DNA of 64,000 bases. It comes from Metridium senile. Taxonomy: Eukaryota; Cnidaria; Anthozoa; Actiniaria; Metridiidae. Below are positions 46,001-61,000 of the stretch, piece by piece (the stretch's first letter is position 1; each line of letters starts with the position of its first letter). Location of the stretch: the NCBI GenBank assembly GCA_949775045.1, contig OX459106.1, positions 3,460,727 through 3,524,726 of the forward strand, in the 5' to 3' direction. The translations under genes and the position numbers were made by a program. Under the pieces are notes generated by a model, which did not search any database, was not told the DNA's origin, and was given only the letters and a program-made list of their open reading frames with translations.

Positions 46001-49000
46001 TGGTATTTACATTTTCGAAGTAACAGCGTTACAGAAACAGGTCTGGTTGTTATTAATAGTTATTTTTCATTATATTATGAGAGTTAAGTTAAGACACTAA
46101 ACCCATGAAATAGATATTAGACTTATACATCTTAGCAGTCTCTTATTCCATTGTTTTCTTTTGTGTCTATTTGACTATTACACCTTGACTATTTAATTTT
46201 GTTTCACGGGTTTAATGTCTTCACTCTATACTCTGCTTTTAGTCTTTTTACCCGCTTAGCTAATATTAAAATGTGCTTTAGGTTTAGACATCGATAAAAA
46301 AGATCAGTTGATACTAACATTATCCGGGGAAACACGGGATGTCAAACGTTCACGTGGACTCTTGCTAAGAGCACCGAAAGAAATAGGTTAGTCAGTAATA
46401 TATAAGCAAATATGAATAGATCATTTTATTTATAAAAAGCAGCATACATACTGCCGATAAATTATACACCGTATTTTTTTTGTTAGAAAAATACAGCCTT
46501 CGATAAAGTGGCTATGTTGACTACCGTACCCTGGGAGACTGGGAGCCACAGAATTTTTTTGATTTAATGTTTGTGTTTAGTGTTTGTGTTTAGTGAACAC
46601 CTGAAGAAGGAATGTTTGGAAGGTTTTGGTGACCTGGCTAAAATGCCAATAATGTGAAGGTAAAATTAAAAGTGTAGAGTTTTTTTGTGTGTAATTTTCT
46701 TGCCTCGTTTTGGTGTTTTCTTATTTTTCAAATTCATATTGTGAATGCTTATCATATGACAGCTAGCTCTTTTCTTAAAATATTCTTAAATATTGGTACA
46801 ATTGGTGGCTGCCATTTATGAAAGTCGTTTATAGCCGCTCTTATCAGGTGATCTCGCTTCGAAGTGCGCAAAGGATTGTTTGTCAAAACGAACAGTTTCA
46901 AAATGGCGCCTCGAAACATCAACGATTTTGGTTATTTCTAGGTATTTGCGCTTTATTGTTATTCTCTTTTATCGCTGTTAGAGCAGCAGAGGGCTTTTGT
47001 TGTTCCAGTTACATAGAATGTAATGTAAAGTTATATAAAGCACGTATTTATAGAGGCTTGACACGGGAAACAACGCCATCTTGGAACATGTTAGCGATGC
47101 AATAAAAATGCTTGATTGGCTTATGCTAGCCGGAAGTCACGTATAACTATTTAACAGATAATCACTGACACATGCACGTACACTCATGTGCAAAATTGTT
47201 GGGACATTGTCACATTTTTATAAGCGTTTTTGTTTGAGTTTTAAAAAATATATTAAAATCAACACTGACACGGGAGAGAGGGGGAAACGGAAAAATTATG
47301 AAATATTATTTTTCATGTAAAAAAACAGATAATGTCCCAAGGTATTTTGCACATGATTGTAGCATTCCTGGGTATAGTGCAGGCAGCCGTGGGCGCAGTT
47401 TCCTGCAATATACCACGAATGCTGCGTGCTTCATTGAATATCTATTTATTCTTATTGTGAGTAAAATACTGTGTTGAGAAGAATTTTTAACATTTAATAC
47501 CGGTTAAAACAAATTGCTGGTTGAAAAAGCCTTTTTAATTTCAAATTTAACGATATTTTCAAGTTCCTTCTTAAATTGTGGCTTATTGTTTCAGTGTTAG
47601 TGTGCATTTTGTCAAACCGTCCAATAGTAAATCAAACAAATGTTTGTAGGTTGGATTTTGACTCATAATACTGAGTATTTTTTAGTGCTCAATCTTTTAA
47701 TTTTTAAAAACTTAGGAGATGTTTTTAAAAATGAAAAGGTTGATGAGCAACAAATACTATTACGTCCAATAATAGCTAGTAAATAAATTTAGAAAATACT
47801 TTAGTTGGTATGACCTAAAATAATAAAAGAAAGCCTAACTAACGGTCACTACGGGCAAATCAGGGGCCTCTTCTAATCCGGATCAACAAACATTTACAAG
47901 ATCTGAGAAATAAGGCAGATACATTATGGCGTCAAGGTAATGTCGTTCTCACATCGGGAAAACGCAGATAGTTTTTGTGTGATTTCAAATTTATGTGAGA
48001 CAAACAAACACAATATTGTCACCTACTTGTAACTTATCTATTTCATCTCACTATTCAGCGGTTTGATTAAATGCACTCTACCAGATAGTGGTACGGTCGT
48101 GATATGATTAAACATGCTTTTACATTGATTTTTGCAGGAACCTGTTAAATGCAGTGCATGCGACTCCTTGCAGCATTATCAAATACATATTCTATACTGT
48201 GCGAACTGACTTTTACAAATGGTTTATATACAGTTATAGATCTGAAACTATGTTAAGACTTTGTATAGCAGTCTTTTCAATTTATTACTGATACTTTGCG
48301 GTAAAAAAAGCTTTATCTACTAATAGCAAAACAGTTATATATTTATATTTAAATGCCTAGAACATCATTGAAATCGAACATGCAGCGATTCTGTCTGTTT
48401 GATTCAAGGAACCTCAAGAACAGAAGCAATATTTTGTGTCAATAGCTACTTACAATTGTGGTTTGTCATTGAATGTGACTCTGGCTGCTTTGCACACTCG
48501 TTCTCTCTCACGCTTTTTCCTGAAAAACAAAAACAAAAGTCAATTAGTAAAAAAGAAAAATTAAGGTAGTTCAGGACTCATGGATTCTGTGGATAGATCT
48601 TTTTGAAACTTCTCATGTACGTAAAAAGAGCAAAGTAAGAAAAGTTCAAAACTAAAATAAAAATTATAATGGGTCACCACACTCGTTTCGGAGATAATGG
48701 CGGTAGACTGGGGCCCATTTTGGTCATTTTTTGTGACAAAAATTGTCGGAATTTGAAACATAAAACGCTATTTATTCTATTTTTTCCCGATAACAAACTT
48801 TTTATCAAGCATTTGCAAAAGAAAGGCAACTTCCTAACAAACATTTTATATTTGCCATGTTTTACTCAAGAAAATCCTTTTTTTTGTACGTGCGGGACTG
48901 GTAAATAGTTCCCTATAAGATCATCGAAACAAACTTTAACATTTTTTGGTTCTCTGGTATCTCTAGAATCGATGTAAAGCTAATTATGACCAGTTTAATT

Positions 49001-52000
49001 CGTAATTCTTGGCCAAAACTCTATAGCTAATTTATGTGACGCATTATAGTTCCAAAAATCGACACTAAAACGAAGCTGATTGGAACGCGAAAAAATCATG
49101 ACATTAACGAAAAATCTTGATTTCTCGTGAACCCTGGTATAAATTCAGGGTTTTTTTGCTGAGTTGATGTGCTTGTCTTGTGAATGCATAAATTTTCCAT
49201 GATTTTCAAATCGGTAAATAATAAAAGCTAAAAAACGAGATTATGTGAATTTTACTTACAACGACTGGGTCCGGAACCACCTTAAGTGGGTACGTAAATA
49301 AGTAAGTAAATGGGCGAGTAAGTGAGTAAGTAAGTAAGTTAGTAAGTAAAAAAATGAGGGAGTAAGTAAGTAAAGTAAGTAAAGTAAGTGAGTAAGTGAG
49401 TAAGTAAGTAAGTAAATGGGCGAGTAAGTAAGTAAGTTAGTAAGTAAATAAATGAGCGAGTAAGTAAGTAAAGTAAGTAAAGTAAGTGAGTAAGTAAGTA
49501 AATAGGCGAGTAAGTAAGTAAGTTAGTAAGTAAATAAATGGGCGAGTAAGTAAGTAAAGTAAGTAAAGTAAGTGAGTAAGTAAGTAAATGGGCGAGTAAG
49601 TAAGTAAGTTAGTAAGTAAAAAATGAGCGAGTAAGTAAGTAAAGTAAGTAAGTAAGTAAGTAAGTAAATGGGCGAGTAAGTAAGTAAGTAAGTAAATGGG
49701 CGAGTAAGTAAGTAAGTAAGTAAATGGGCGAGTAAGTAAGTAAGTAAATAAATGAGCGAGTTAGTAAGTAAAGTAAGTGAGTAAGTAAGTAAATGGGCGA
49801 GTAAGTAATTAAGTAAGTAAATGGGCGAGTAAGTAAGTAAGTAAGTAAATGGGTTAGTAAGTAAGTAAGTAAGTAAATGCGCGAGTAAGTAAGTAAATAA
49901 GCGAGTAAGTAATTCATTAAAAGATGGAGTAAGTAAATAAGCAGGTAAGTAAGAAAGGTACATACTTGATAAGTATAATTATCATGATAATACCACCAAT
50001 GCCTATCATCACAGCTAGACATATCATAGCTCCCACCACTGCAGAAAGACCTTCATTAGCTGCTGTTCGTTTAGCAGTACTTGGACGACCGTACAGCTGG
50101 ATGTGCCATTTCTGGTATTTACCATCAATTGATTTTTTCTTGTCTTCGCCACCTAGTATTCTAATTAAATAAATGTGATATTTTTAAGAGTCTTAATGAA
50201 TTCCCCGCTGACCACAATAACTTTCATATCTCACCTAACATTGTCTTCATAACTCCTTTCTTTTGTACTATTAGTGTCAACCACATTGAACAGCACCAAA
50301 GTACTAAAAACAAAAACATTGACGAATATTAAATGATGATGTAGCATATGTACAGGGGAGAAAAGAAAGGGGAGGTGTGCAGGCTAATGATGATGACAAC
50401 CAATGATGACATCGATAGAACATATGTACACGACAAGTGATCATATTTTAAGAAAGCCCTTATTGGAATATTTGACCAGAGAAAGTTTGGCCAATGTCTT
50501 CTCGGCAGGCTAGTTCTTTCTCTCTCCTTTATTGATTGGGATTCAGTCTGAGGGAAGGAAGCTATAAGACAAGGTTTTTAAGTTCCCAGTCTGCATTTGT
50601 CACTCTTCTTTGAATTAGGATATTTTAAAAAGATTCGTAAACACTTGTTGTTGTTGATAAAACAGTACATGATAAAGATATCGTGTGACAATTACAACAA
50701 TATGTCAACCAAGCACACTATCAGCGATAAGACAATATATATAACAAAGGACGATGATATCTGAAAGCGTTGGCATTATCAAGTATTTAAACGATTCGGT
50801 AAGAAAACTTACGTATTAATGTTGTTTCCTGGTCTGACACTTTTAATGAAAGCCTTTCCATTGGTTAAATCATCAAGAGCTCTAAACAAAATAGTCACAA
50901 ACATGGTTATATCTTTATAAATAGAAAACAAATAAATCATTGTTTTGCCACTGGCTAATACTAAATGTTTGACACACTTACTACAACTGTTCATGAAATA
51001 CTATAGCACACAACACTGCTTGCATGTTGATTTTAGCTGAGGGATGAACACGGCAGAATATACTCAACACATCAAACAAACTCAACTCCCACATACAATC
51101 CATGCGCGAGCTTGGGACTCAAACTTGGACCACAGCGGTGAGAGGCTATTTGCAGCAACAACAAGCGGTTGGCTAGTTAGATAGAGTGCCTGTATAGCGT
51201 ACGGGAGGACCTTTAATACCAATTTACATAAGAGCCTAATACAATGCTACAGGCAATTCGATAAAGTCTAGAAATATGTTACGTCTAAAATTTTATTTCA
51301 CAGATACCTTTGAAATTCCTGTAGATTTTGTAATATGTATTGCTGATTAACCCCTGCAGTGATAGATACACTATGACTCGCTTGTAGGACAAGCACCTGT
51401 AAGAGGACATGACATTAGCAAACACACCACTTAAGAGACTGTCTTTGTAAGAACCTCATGACCCCCAGAGATTGAAAAATAGAATTCTTTCAAACTTTGT
51501 GTGTAGAATGCCTTTCATATGGGCACTTTGAAAAACGGGTTCATAATGAGTCTCGTTAAATTTTCGCTTAGTTTCAGGGGGGGTCAAGTTGAAGGCCTAA
51601 ATTAGGCTTTTGGCCACTTCTTGTTATTAAAGTTTGACTGATGTTTGAACCTCTGTATCTTTATGAACATTTCGTATAAAACTTATTCCTTTCAGATATT
51701 AATAGATGTACATCTCGCTAATAATGTGGCACTCTCAAAATTTTGAAATCATTTATTTAATTAGAAAGAAAATAACTTAACGACACGCAAAAAATAAGGT
51801 TTCGCAGTTAGCTAAAATATGATCAAATACAAAAAATCACAACTCAAAAGTAGATCGTCGCACGGCTATGAAATTATTGTGGTAGAAAGATGAAAGATTG
51901 GTCTTTCATGAGATACAAAAACATTTTGCGGCCAGCAAGTTTTTGGCATACTATAGGTCGACGAAAATTCCATATTTTCGAGTTTTGACATATTAAGTCA

Positions 52001-55000
52001 TCCCGAATGTCGACATTTCGGTATAAGTTTTGCATGAAATGGCTTTATTTCATAGTTTAACTTGACCTCTGGACAGTCTAAGACTTTATTTTCACTTTAA
52101 ATGTTATCAAGCATGTTTTTGAGAAGAGTTTAGCAATCTCACATGCATGCTGTTATAGATCGAATTGTCACTCGATGATCTGAGTAAAAATACAGCAATC
52201 CGTTCGCTCACTAATACATCACGATAGACTAATTTTAGCAAGTAAAAACATCATTTTATGGGTAAGTTACTCTAGTTTGCATTCATTTGGATGTTGTTAT
52301 TTTTTTCGAACAAAATACACTAAACAAAACCGACCTTTATGTTGACTCACTGAACTGGCAGCCGTCAGCAAAACGTGAATGGTTTCGTCGATATTCTTTG
52401 GTTTCAGTCCTTAGCTTTTCTCCTATTATAGGCTTTGAACAGTATTTTATGGTAGAAAGTCACTCTTGCTTATTCACGTAGGGTAAGTTCAATAAAAAGC
52501 AATAATATTTACTCGAAGAATGTCTCGTTCAGTTATATTTTAACATCAAAAGCCGCTGACCAGCTAAACAATGATTCCGGGCGAAATTTCGTTGACGCTG
52601 AAATCCCAACCTTAGAACAGAAAAAAAAACTACCACTGTGGATCAGCAAATTGCAAGAACTTTTGCTAGGTTTCCACAATTTGCCAAGACTGTGTCTATG
52701 TCGAGGACAAACCCACCAATTTGAAACTTCCTCCGATATATTAAACTTTCCTGACCTAGCCAAGATCAGCTGATATTCTAATAACTCTTCCCGTGAAAAA
52801 TGGAAGGTTAGCAGATGGCTTTTTATGTCATCTGTACATATTAGTAGTTTAACAAAAGATGATTTCCACAATTCTCGTCGGCATGAAAACTAACAGCTTT
52901 CAAAAACGACATTTTGCATGTGCGTTTGACAGCTCAATTTGTTTTGCTGGTCAGCGGCTTTTGGTGTTAGAATATCTACTGTACGAGACATTCGTGGAGC
53001 AAATAATGTTGCTTTTTATTGAGCTGGTCCTAAATATATTAACAAGAGTGACCTTTTACTATAAAACACCGTTCAAAGCCTATACTAGGAGAAAAACTAT
53101 AGACTGAAACCAAAGAATATTGACCAAACGATGCACTTTTGATAACGGCTGCCAGTTCAGTGAGTCAACATAAAGGTCGGTTTTGTTTAGTGTATTTTGT
53201 TCGAAAAAAATAACAACATCCAAATGAATGCAAACTAGAGTAACTTACCCATAAAATGATGTTTTTACTTGCTAAAATTAGTCTATCGTGATGTATTAGT
53301 GAGCGAACGGATTGCTGTATTTTTACTCAGATCATCGAGTGACAATTCGATCTATAACAGCATGCATGTGAGATTGCTAAACTCTTCTCAAAAACATGCT
53401 TGATAACATTTAAAGTGAAAATAAAGTCTTAGACTGTCCAGAGGTCAAGTTAAACTATGAAATAAAGCCATTTCATGCAAAACTTATACCGAAATGTCGA
53501 CATTCGGGATGACTTAATATGTCAAAACTCGAAAATATGGAATTTTCGTCGACCTATAGTATGCCAAAAACTTGCTGGCCGCAAAATGTTTTTGTATCTC
53601 ATGAAAGACCAATCTTTCATCTTTCTACCACAATAATTTCATAGCCGTGCGACGATCTACTTTTGAGTTGTGATTTTTTGTATTTGATCATATTTTAGCT
53701 AACTGCGAAACCTCATTTTTTGCGTGTCGTTAAGTTATTTTCTTTCTAATTAAATAAATGATTTCAAAATTTTGAGAGTGCCACATTATTAGCGAGATGT
53801 ACATCTATTAATATCTGAAAGGAATAAGTTTTATACGAAATGTTCATAAAGATACAGAGGTTCAAACATCAGTCAAACTTTAATAACAAGAAGTGGCCAA
53901 AAGCCTAATTTAGGCCTTCAACTTGACCCCCCCTGAAACTAAGCCAAAATTTAACGAGACTCATTATGAACCCGTTTTTCAAAGTACCCATATGAAAGGC
54001 ATTCTACACACAAAGTTTGAAAGAATTCTATTTTTCAATCTCTGGGGGTCATGAGGTTCTTACAGAGACTGTCTCTTAAACCTCCTTTACTAAATCATCT
54101 ACAAAACCATTGGAGCGCGACGTGAATATTAAATTTTACATTTTTAGAAAGAACAATTCACCAACCTCCTCCATCTCAGCAATAACATTAAAGTTTATAA
54201 ATGAAATGAAATTTGCGAAGATCAACCAACATTGGTATGGGGAAAGGATTTAGATTAAAAAACGTTTGTACTTTAAGCAAAGTATTGATGTTTACATCAT
54301 TTTTGCGCCTGATTGAAGCCCTGACGTAATAATACAGAGACTATATCGATACTTACATAGACATCAGCGTCTGAGTCAGATACTTTGGGAGGCGATGCTC
54401 GGTCGTTAGCTTTTACAGTAAGTTTGTACGTTCTGCCTTCTTTTTCAGCGAATGAATTGGCAGTCTTTAAGGCGCCGGTGTGTGCATCCATGAAAAACTG
54501 ACCATTACCATCATTGAGGCTATACAAAATCTCTCCATTACTACCACTATCACCATCTTCTGCCTGCAGTGCATAATGTTGTAATTAAATTAATTCAATT
54601 CAATTCAATTCAATTGTATTCAGTACCATGAGTTACAAAGTGCATAATATATATTGGGTAGAATTTTACAAATTTTTGGGTACAGGCTACATTTATTATA
54701 ATAGATTGCAATAGAATTGTCCCCGATTAGAGATTGTTCGGGTGATTATCGATGATGATGTTTAGTTTTTTACTTACAGAGACACTTAACACCAGACTAT
54801 TGTCAGATGTGTCCTTGTAGATGCCTGTCCACAAAAAACATACTATTAGTCATTAATATGGCATGCGTTACCTGACCAAAAATATATAGTAAATGCAGCT
54901 AGAGCTCCACAATGTTTTACCACTTTACCTTAGTCTCAATTTGAATAGATCAAAAGACCTTCTTGGCTTAAGCGATGCTACATGTATGTATGTTTCTACT

Positions 55001-58000
55001 CAATTCAAGTATTTTAGAAATAAGATTCTTTTCTACTTCGTAATTGTTTAGAAAGTTATGGACCACATGTTCTTATTCACAGATGTTTTGAGTTGGATAG
55101 AAACGTACATAGCAACACGTTAGACAACTAGGTCTACAGACAACCGGGAAAGCCAAAAAGCGTTCAAACAGTCCGACATGTGGGCGGTGTATAAAATACT
55201 CGAGACTTGAATTTAGCGAAACACATAGTTTTGCAAACGATGCTTAAAAAGCATTAAATGTTTATATTTTCCATTTTGTTTTGTAAATTTATTGTAAATA
55301 TCACTTACCACCAATGTAAGTCGTAGACTTAAAAACTGGTTTATGGTTATTAACGGGAACGGCAAGCACCGACACAAACACAACACTGATGGTAGAACGT
55401 GGTGACGTGCCATTATCCATGGCAACTACAGCAATCTAAAAGCAATCAAAGTTGTTGTTGTATCAGAAACAAATTAGGAAGATATGATTGAAGCACAGAT
55501 ACATGAGAAAAATACCATATGCCCTTGCGTTTCCATTTACAGTGTTCAAATTTACCTAAGAGATTAATATCAACCTGGGATCCAAACAGTTGCCCTATAC
55601 GACTTTGTCCGGCTGCGTATCCAGCGTGGTTGGTCCTTGTGGTGTAGTGGTAACACGTCAGACTAGAAAGCCGAAACCGTGGGGTTCAATTCCCGCCAAG
55701 GGTATATGATATTTTTCTCATGTATCTGTATTTCACTTATACACCAAACGCATTTTAATTCATTATGATTGAAGCAAATAAGGCTGTAAAATGGTATTTA
55801 TATGCTAATTACCATAGAAGACACCTTACCGAGTACGTAGGCTTGTTTTTATGACTTAACGTCTTTAACGTGGAGATAACACCTGTGCTAGAGTCAATTT
55901 TAAAATGACCTTCAGCACCAGATAGTATGGTATACGATATCTTGGCATTTTGACCTTGGTCAGCATCAGTTGCAACAATTGTCATGACTTGTGATCCTAT
56001 ATCTCTATCCTAGTGATAAACATAGAAAGATTGATTATAGAAAGTACAATAATAGAAAAATAAAGAAAGTTTACGTCACATAGTAAGCTTGATCAAAACT
56101 GATTTGCAACATGGTAAAACAACGGCTGGCATCGGAGTGTAATGCGGAAGGCCGGGGTTCACGTCCCGGCTGGACCAATCTCCAAACACTTAGGGACTTA
56201 AAATAATTGAATAAATGTATTGCAGAATGTACTAACTTTGTAATTTCTATACGCAATTTGTCAGACCTCACGTCTTCTCGGGTAAGTAAGTTAAACAGCA
56301 GGTTTCCACATTACACTGATTAACATCAATTGGAGGGGGACATAAACGAACCGCTGAGGACGTACCAAACCTTTCTTGGCCCTAACCACCCTCAGTGACT
56401 GGTTCATAATTATAAACACTGTCTATAACCCTAATGATTGTAAACCGTTATAGGTCGGAAACAATAATAAGTATGTGTCGTGGTAGTAATCTGTTTATGG
56501 TGAAATATGAGCCACAAGATTTCTATGAACGCAAAGAGCTCGGGAGTAGCTAGGCACTCATTTTAGGCATTATACCCACCTCATTTACATTGACATTCAT
56601 GATAGTTGGTGTCATTACTGGAGAGTTGTCATTGACATCTTCAACAGTAATGGTGATATTCGTTGAGTTGCTGCTTTCAGGTGACCCGCCGTCATATGCT
56701 TTCACTATGATCACGTGACTGCTTGCTTGCTCACGGTCTAAACCACTCGATAAGGTTATTTGTCCTGTGCTGTTATCAATAGAAAACAGGCCTAAAAACA
56801 TGAAAAAATAGTAACTTGTTAGTTTCATAACTTTACATTTCATTAGTTTCCCGTATGTATGAATTATTGAATCATGGCTTGCAACAGGAAGCCCAATCTG
56901 TAAAGAGTCTAAGTATACTATAAGTGCATTTCACCAAAGGTCACAGCTATTCACTTGGCAGTATTAACTGTTATAAAAAAACCGTTTTATTTCGCATTTT
57001 TACGAATGTAATTCACCTACATCCTCGTAGTTGTCAGTGCAGAGTTGGATTTTTTCAAAACATAAATCTTATAAGATGGGTGATGTATTTTAATAATAAT
57101 GCATATTTGCGTATTTTATTCTTATATCATTATATTGTCTCATTATAAGTCTCATGACAAACCAATGAAAAGTATAAATAGACTTTCTATTTTAACGTAT
57201 TGCACATTTGGTGTTTGAACTGATTCACGATCTTCTGGGCCACTAGTTTTATGCTTTTCACGAGGCAAACTTTCTCGGAAAGGATGTGTGTTGAATTAAA
57301 TGGATGTACCTTGGTTGTTGGTGATGATGTATTTGACAGTACCATTAAGCCCTTGATCTGGGTCCAGAGCTAATACTTTCACGACATTACTACCAATAGA
57401 TAGGTCTTCTTTTAAAGTGACGTCATATGAAGAAGATTGAAAGGTAGGCGTGTTGTCGTTGATGTCATCAACTTTAATATTTACCTGAAAAGCAAGAGTA
57501 GAAAATATGACAAACCAGCCAACAAACTAACAAATGAACAAATAAAAAACAAACAAACCAGCCAACAAACTAACAAATGAACAAATAAAAAACAAACAAA
57601 CTAGCCAACAAACTAACAAATGAACAAATAAAAACAAACAAACCTGCCAACAAACTAACAAATGAACAAATAAAAACAAACAAACCAGCCAACAAACTAA
57701 CAAATGAACAAATAAAAAACAAACGAACCAGCCAACAAACTAACAAATGAACAAATAAAAAACAACGTACTAACAAATGAACAAATAAAAAACAAACAAA
57801 CCAGCCAACAAACTAACAAATGAACAAAGAAAAAACAAACAAACCAGCCAACAAACTTACAAATGAACAAAGAAAAAACAAACAAACCAGCCAACAAACT
57901 TATAAATGAGCAAAGAAAAAACAAACAAACCAGCCAACAAACTTACAAATGAACAAAGAAAAAACAAACAAACCAGCCAACAAACTTACAAATGAACAAA

Positions 58001-61000
58001 GAAAAAACAAACAAACCAGCCAACAAACTAACAAATGAACAAAGAAAAAACAAACAAACCAGCCAACAAACTAACAAATGAACAAAGAAAAAACAAACAA
58101 ACCAGCCAACAAACTAACAAATGAACAAAGAAAAAACAAACAAACCAGCCAACAAACTAACAAATGAACAAATAAAAAACAAACAAACCAGCCAACAAAC
58201 TAACAAATGAACAAAGAAAAAACAAACAAACCAGCCAACAAACTAACAAATGAACAAAGAAAAAACAAACAAACCAGCCAACAAACTAACAAATGAACAA
58301 ATAAAAAACAAACAAACCAGCCAACAAACTAACAAATGAACAAAGAAAAAACAAACAAACCAGCCAACAAACTAACAAATGAACAAAGAAAAAACAACGT
58401 ACTAACAAATGAACAAATAAAAAACAAACAAACCAGCCAACAAACTAACAAATGAACAAAGAAAAAACAAACAAACCAGCCAACAAACTAACAAACTAAC
58501 AAATGAACAAATAAAAAACAAACAAACCAGCCAACAAACTAACAAATGAACAAAGAAAAAACAAACAAACCAGCCAACAAACTAACAAATGAACAAAGAA
58601 AAAACAAACAAACCAGCCAACAAACTAACAAATGAACAAATAAAAAACAAACAAACCAGCCAACAAACTAACAAATGAACAAATAAAAAACAACGTACTA
58701 ACAAATGAACAAATAAAAAACAAACAAACCAGCCAACAAACTAACAAATGAACAAAGAAAAAACAAACAAACCAGCCAACAAACTAACAAATGAACAAAT
58801 AAAAAACAAACAAACCAGCCAACAAACTAACAAATGAACAAAGAAAAAACAAACAAACCAGCCAACAAACTAACAAATGAACAAATAAAAAACAAACAAA
58901 CCAGCCAACAAACTAACAAATGAACAAAGAAAAAACAAACAAACCAGCCAACAAACTAACAAATGAACAAATAAAAAACAAACAAACCAGCCAACAAACT
59001 AACAAATGAACAAAGAAAAAACAAACAAACCAGCCAACAAACTAACAAATGAACAAGAAAGAAAGAACACATAAACAAACAGGGATTGGCTAATCATCGA
59101 GTTAGAGGTTGAGTTGAGTTTGAGTTGAGTTTGAGTTGAGTTTGAGTTAACATTGAGTTAGCTTTGAGTTAACTTTGAGTTAACTAAAATATGAAATACC
59201 AACTTTAAATATCAATATAATTTTAATATAGGCAATAAAACTGTAAAAAAAATACCTATAAACTTACATATTCAAAAACGAATAAAAAACTGCATTATTT
59301 CACGTAGTCAAATTATAACAACTTTACCTTATATCCTAGCAAATGTAGACAGTTTCTTTCAATGTCACTTCTAGTTAGATTAATTCTTAGTACAATTTCA
59401 CTTAATACTAGTAAGTTTGACTCTAAATAAATGTAAATAACTATAAAAAAAATACAGACAGGCCGATAGTCTGGCCGCCATGTTTTTTTCAACACAGGGA
59501 TCCGAATCATTTTCCGTGTGTTACAACACAGGAAGCCCGTTTTTTGGAAAAACGAAAACGAAAAATTGAAGATTTTTGTTTTTTGTCCTGAAAAGCGGGG
59601 ATTGTTTTAATGTTCCGAAATTCTACATTACGATAAATAGGAAATTTCCAATACTTTTTTGATGCGGCCAGGAGACTCTACCTCAACGAGGAACTTTCAC
59701 ATGACACGCGTGGATCTACGCATGCTCGTTTTTTGTCAGCGGTTCATTTTGGACGTCCGTGTCTTGTATGTAAGTATTGCATGAATTCATTCTGCTTTAA
59801 TGGTATTCCCTAATTGTTAAGCATTCAACTAATTGCTGTTTTAATTTCAAATCAATTTCGAGGTAAGTGCTGTTTTAAAACTTAATGAGAAAACTATTTT
59901 TATTTCGCGCTTAAATTTCGTATTTCGTCTGCAATTTTTTTTATTACGTTTTCTTGACACAAAAAACAGACACAATATTCTCTGTAAATTAGCTCAGTTG
60001 TCCCTTGATGCCGGTCTATTCTATCTTATATGTTATTCTGAATAGCGATTAAAAGGGAAAGGAAGAAGTTATGAAACAAACTGTTATTCTGACGATAATA
60101 TAGCCTGCAAAACAGGCGTTCTTTCGGGTTTTTGGGAATAATCGGGTTTTGGGCTTATAACAAAGAAAACCGTGTCAAGTGTGAAATAAGTAGCTATACA
60201 TATCATGTGTTGACTAAACGTTTTGAAGTTGCAATTTAAAGCTTAACTTTAAAATACCCTGCCACTTTATGAATATGATTAAAATCTATTGAGTTTTGCA
60301 TTGTTCTCAAAAGGTCTGACATGATTGCTATTGTGGCAGATGTGGCCGGGTATGCCGTAACCAGTTGGTAGCATGTTATTGTCTTTGAGATTAGATTTTC
60401 TGTCCATCGTTTTAAAATTATTCATTTATTATAAAATAAATAATAAATTAAAACTGCAACAATAACATAACATGGCATTTATCTCATGATATATTTTATT
60501 CGCTTATTTATTATTTATTATTATTCAAATTCAATTATATATGCACCTTTGACCAATAGCTTTATAAAAAGAGAAACATAATATTTTTCCTTTGTTGCTT
60601 GGGGAGCCCTGTGTTAAAGATCATGGCGAGTCTCGGCCAGTATGAATGTATATGTTGATGGGTTTTTTTTACATTTATCAGTGTGGAGTCAACCCAGCAA
60701 GTATTGTGTAAAATTGTGCTGAAAACGGATTTAACTAAATATACGATTGCAAGAAACTAACAAAATTTGCGTGGATATAAGGGAAAGCCGTTTTATTTCA
60801 ACTATACATGAAATGCTACTTATGAGTCTATCGCTGATGAGTCTATCGCAAGGAAGATAGTGACATGCAACACAACTTCCATACATTTGAAGATGGTGTA
60901 AGTTTAAGTTTATGGTGTAAGTTCTGACAATATATTTTTATTGATTTTTAATATATATATTTTATATATTTTGTTGAGGTTGACTCTCCTGGCCGCATCA

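Noticed and set aside
46283..46385. Plus-strand exon of a second astacin propeptide (dibasic KRSRG)
   Set aside because: The splice sites and dibasic motif looked plausible, but no partner exons exist nearby. The minus strand of the same stretch gives a 46-base exon (46319-46364) whose phases exactly bridge two cadherin exons.
49523..50022. Leu/Tyr/Thr-rich multi-pass membrane protein
   Set aside because: An artefact of the (GTAA)n array read on the minus strand.
57570..57924. Repetitive hydrophobic protein with FVSLLAGLF units
   Set aside because: Arises from the 43-bp minisatellite in the cadherin intron; in other stretches of the array the frame is broken.
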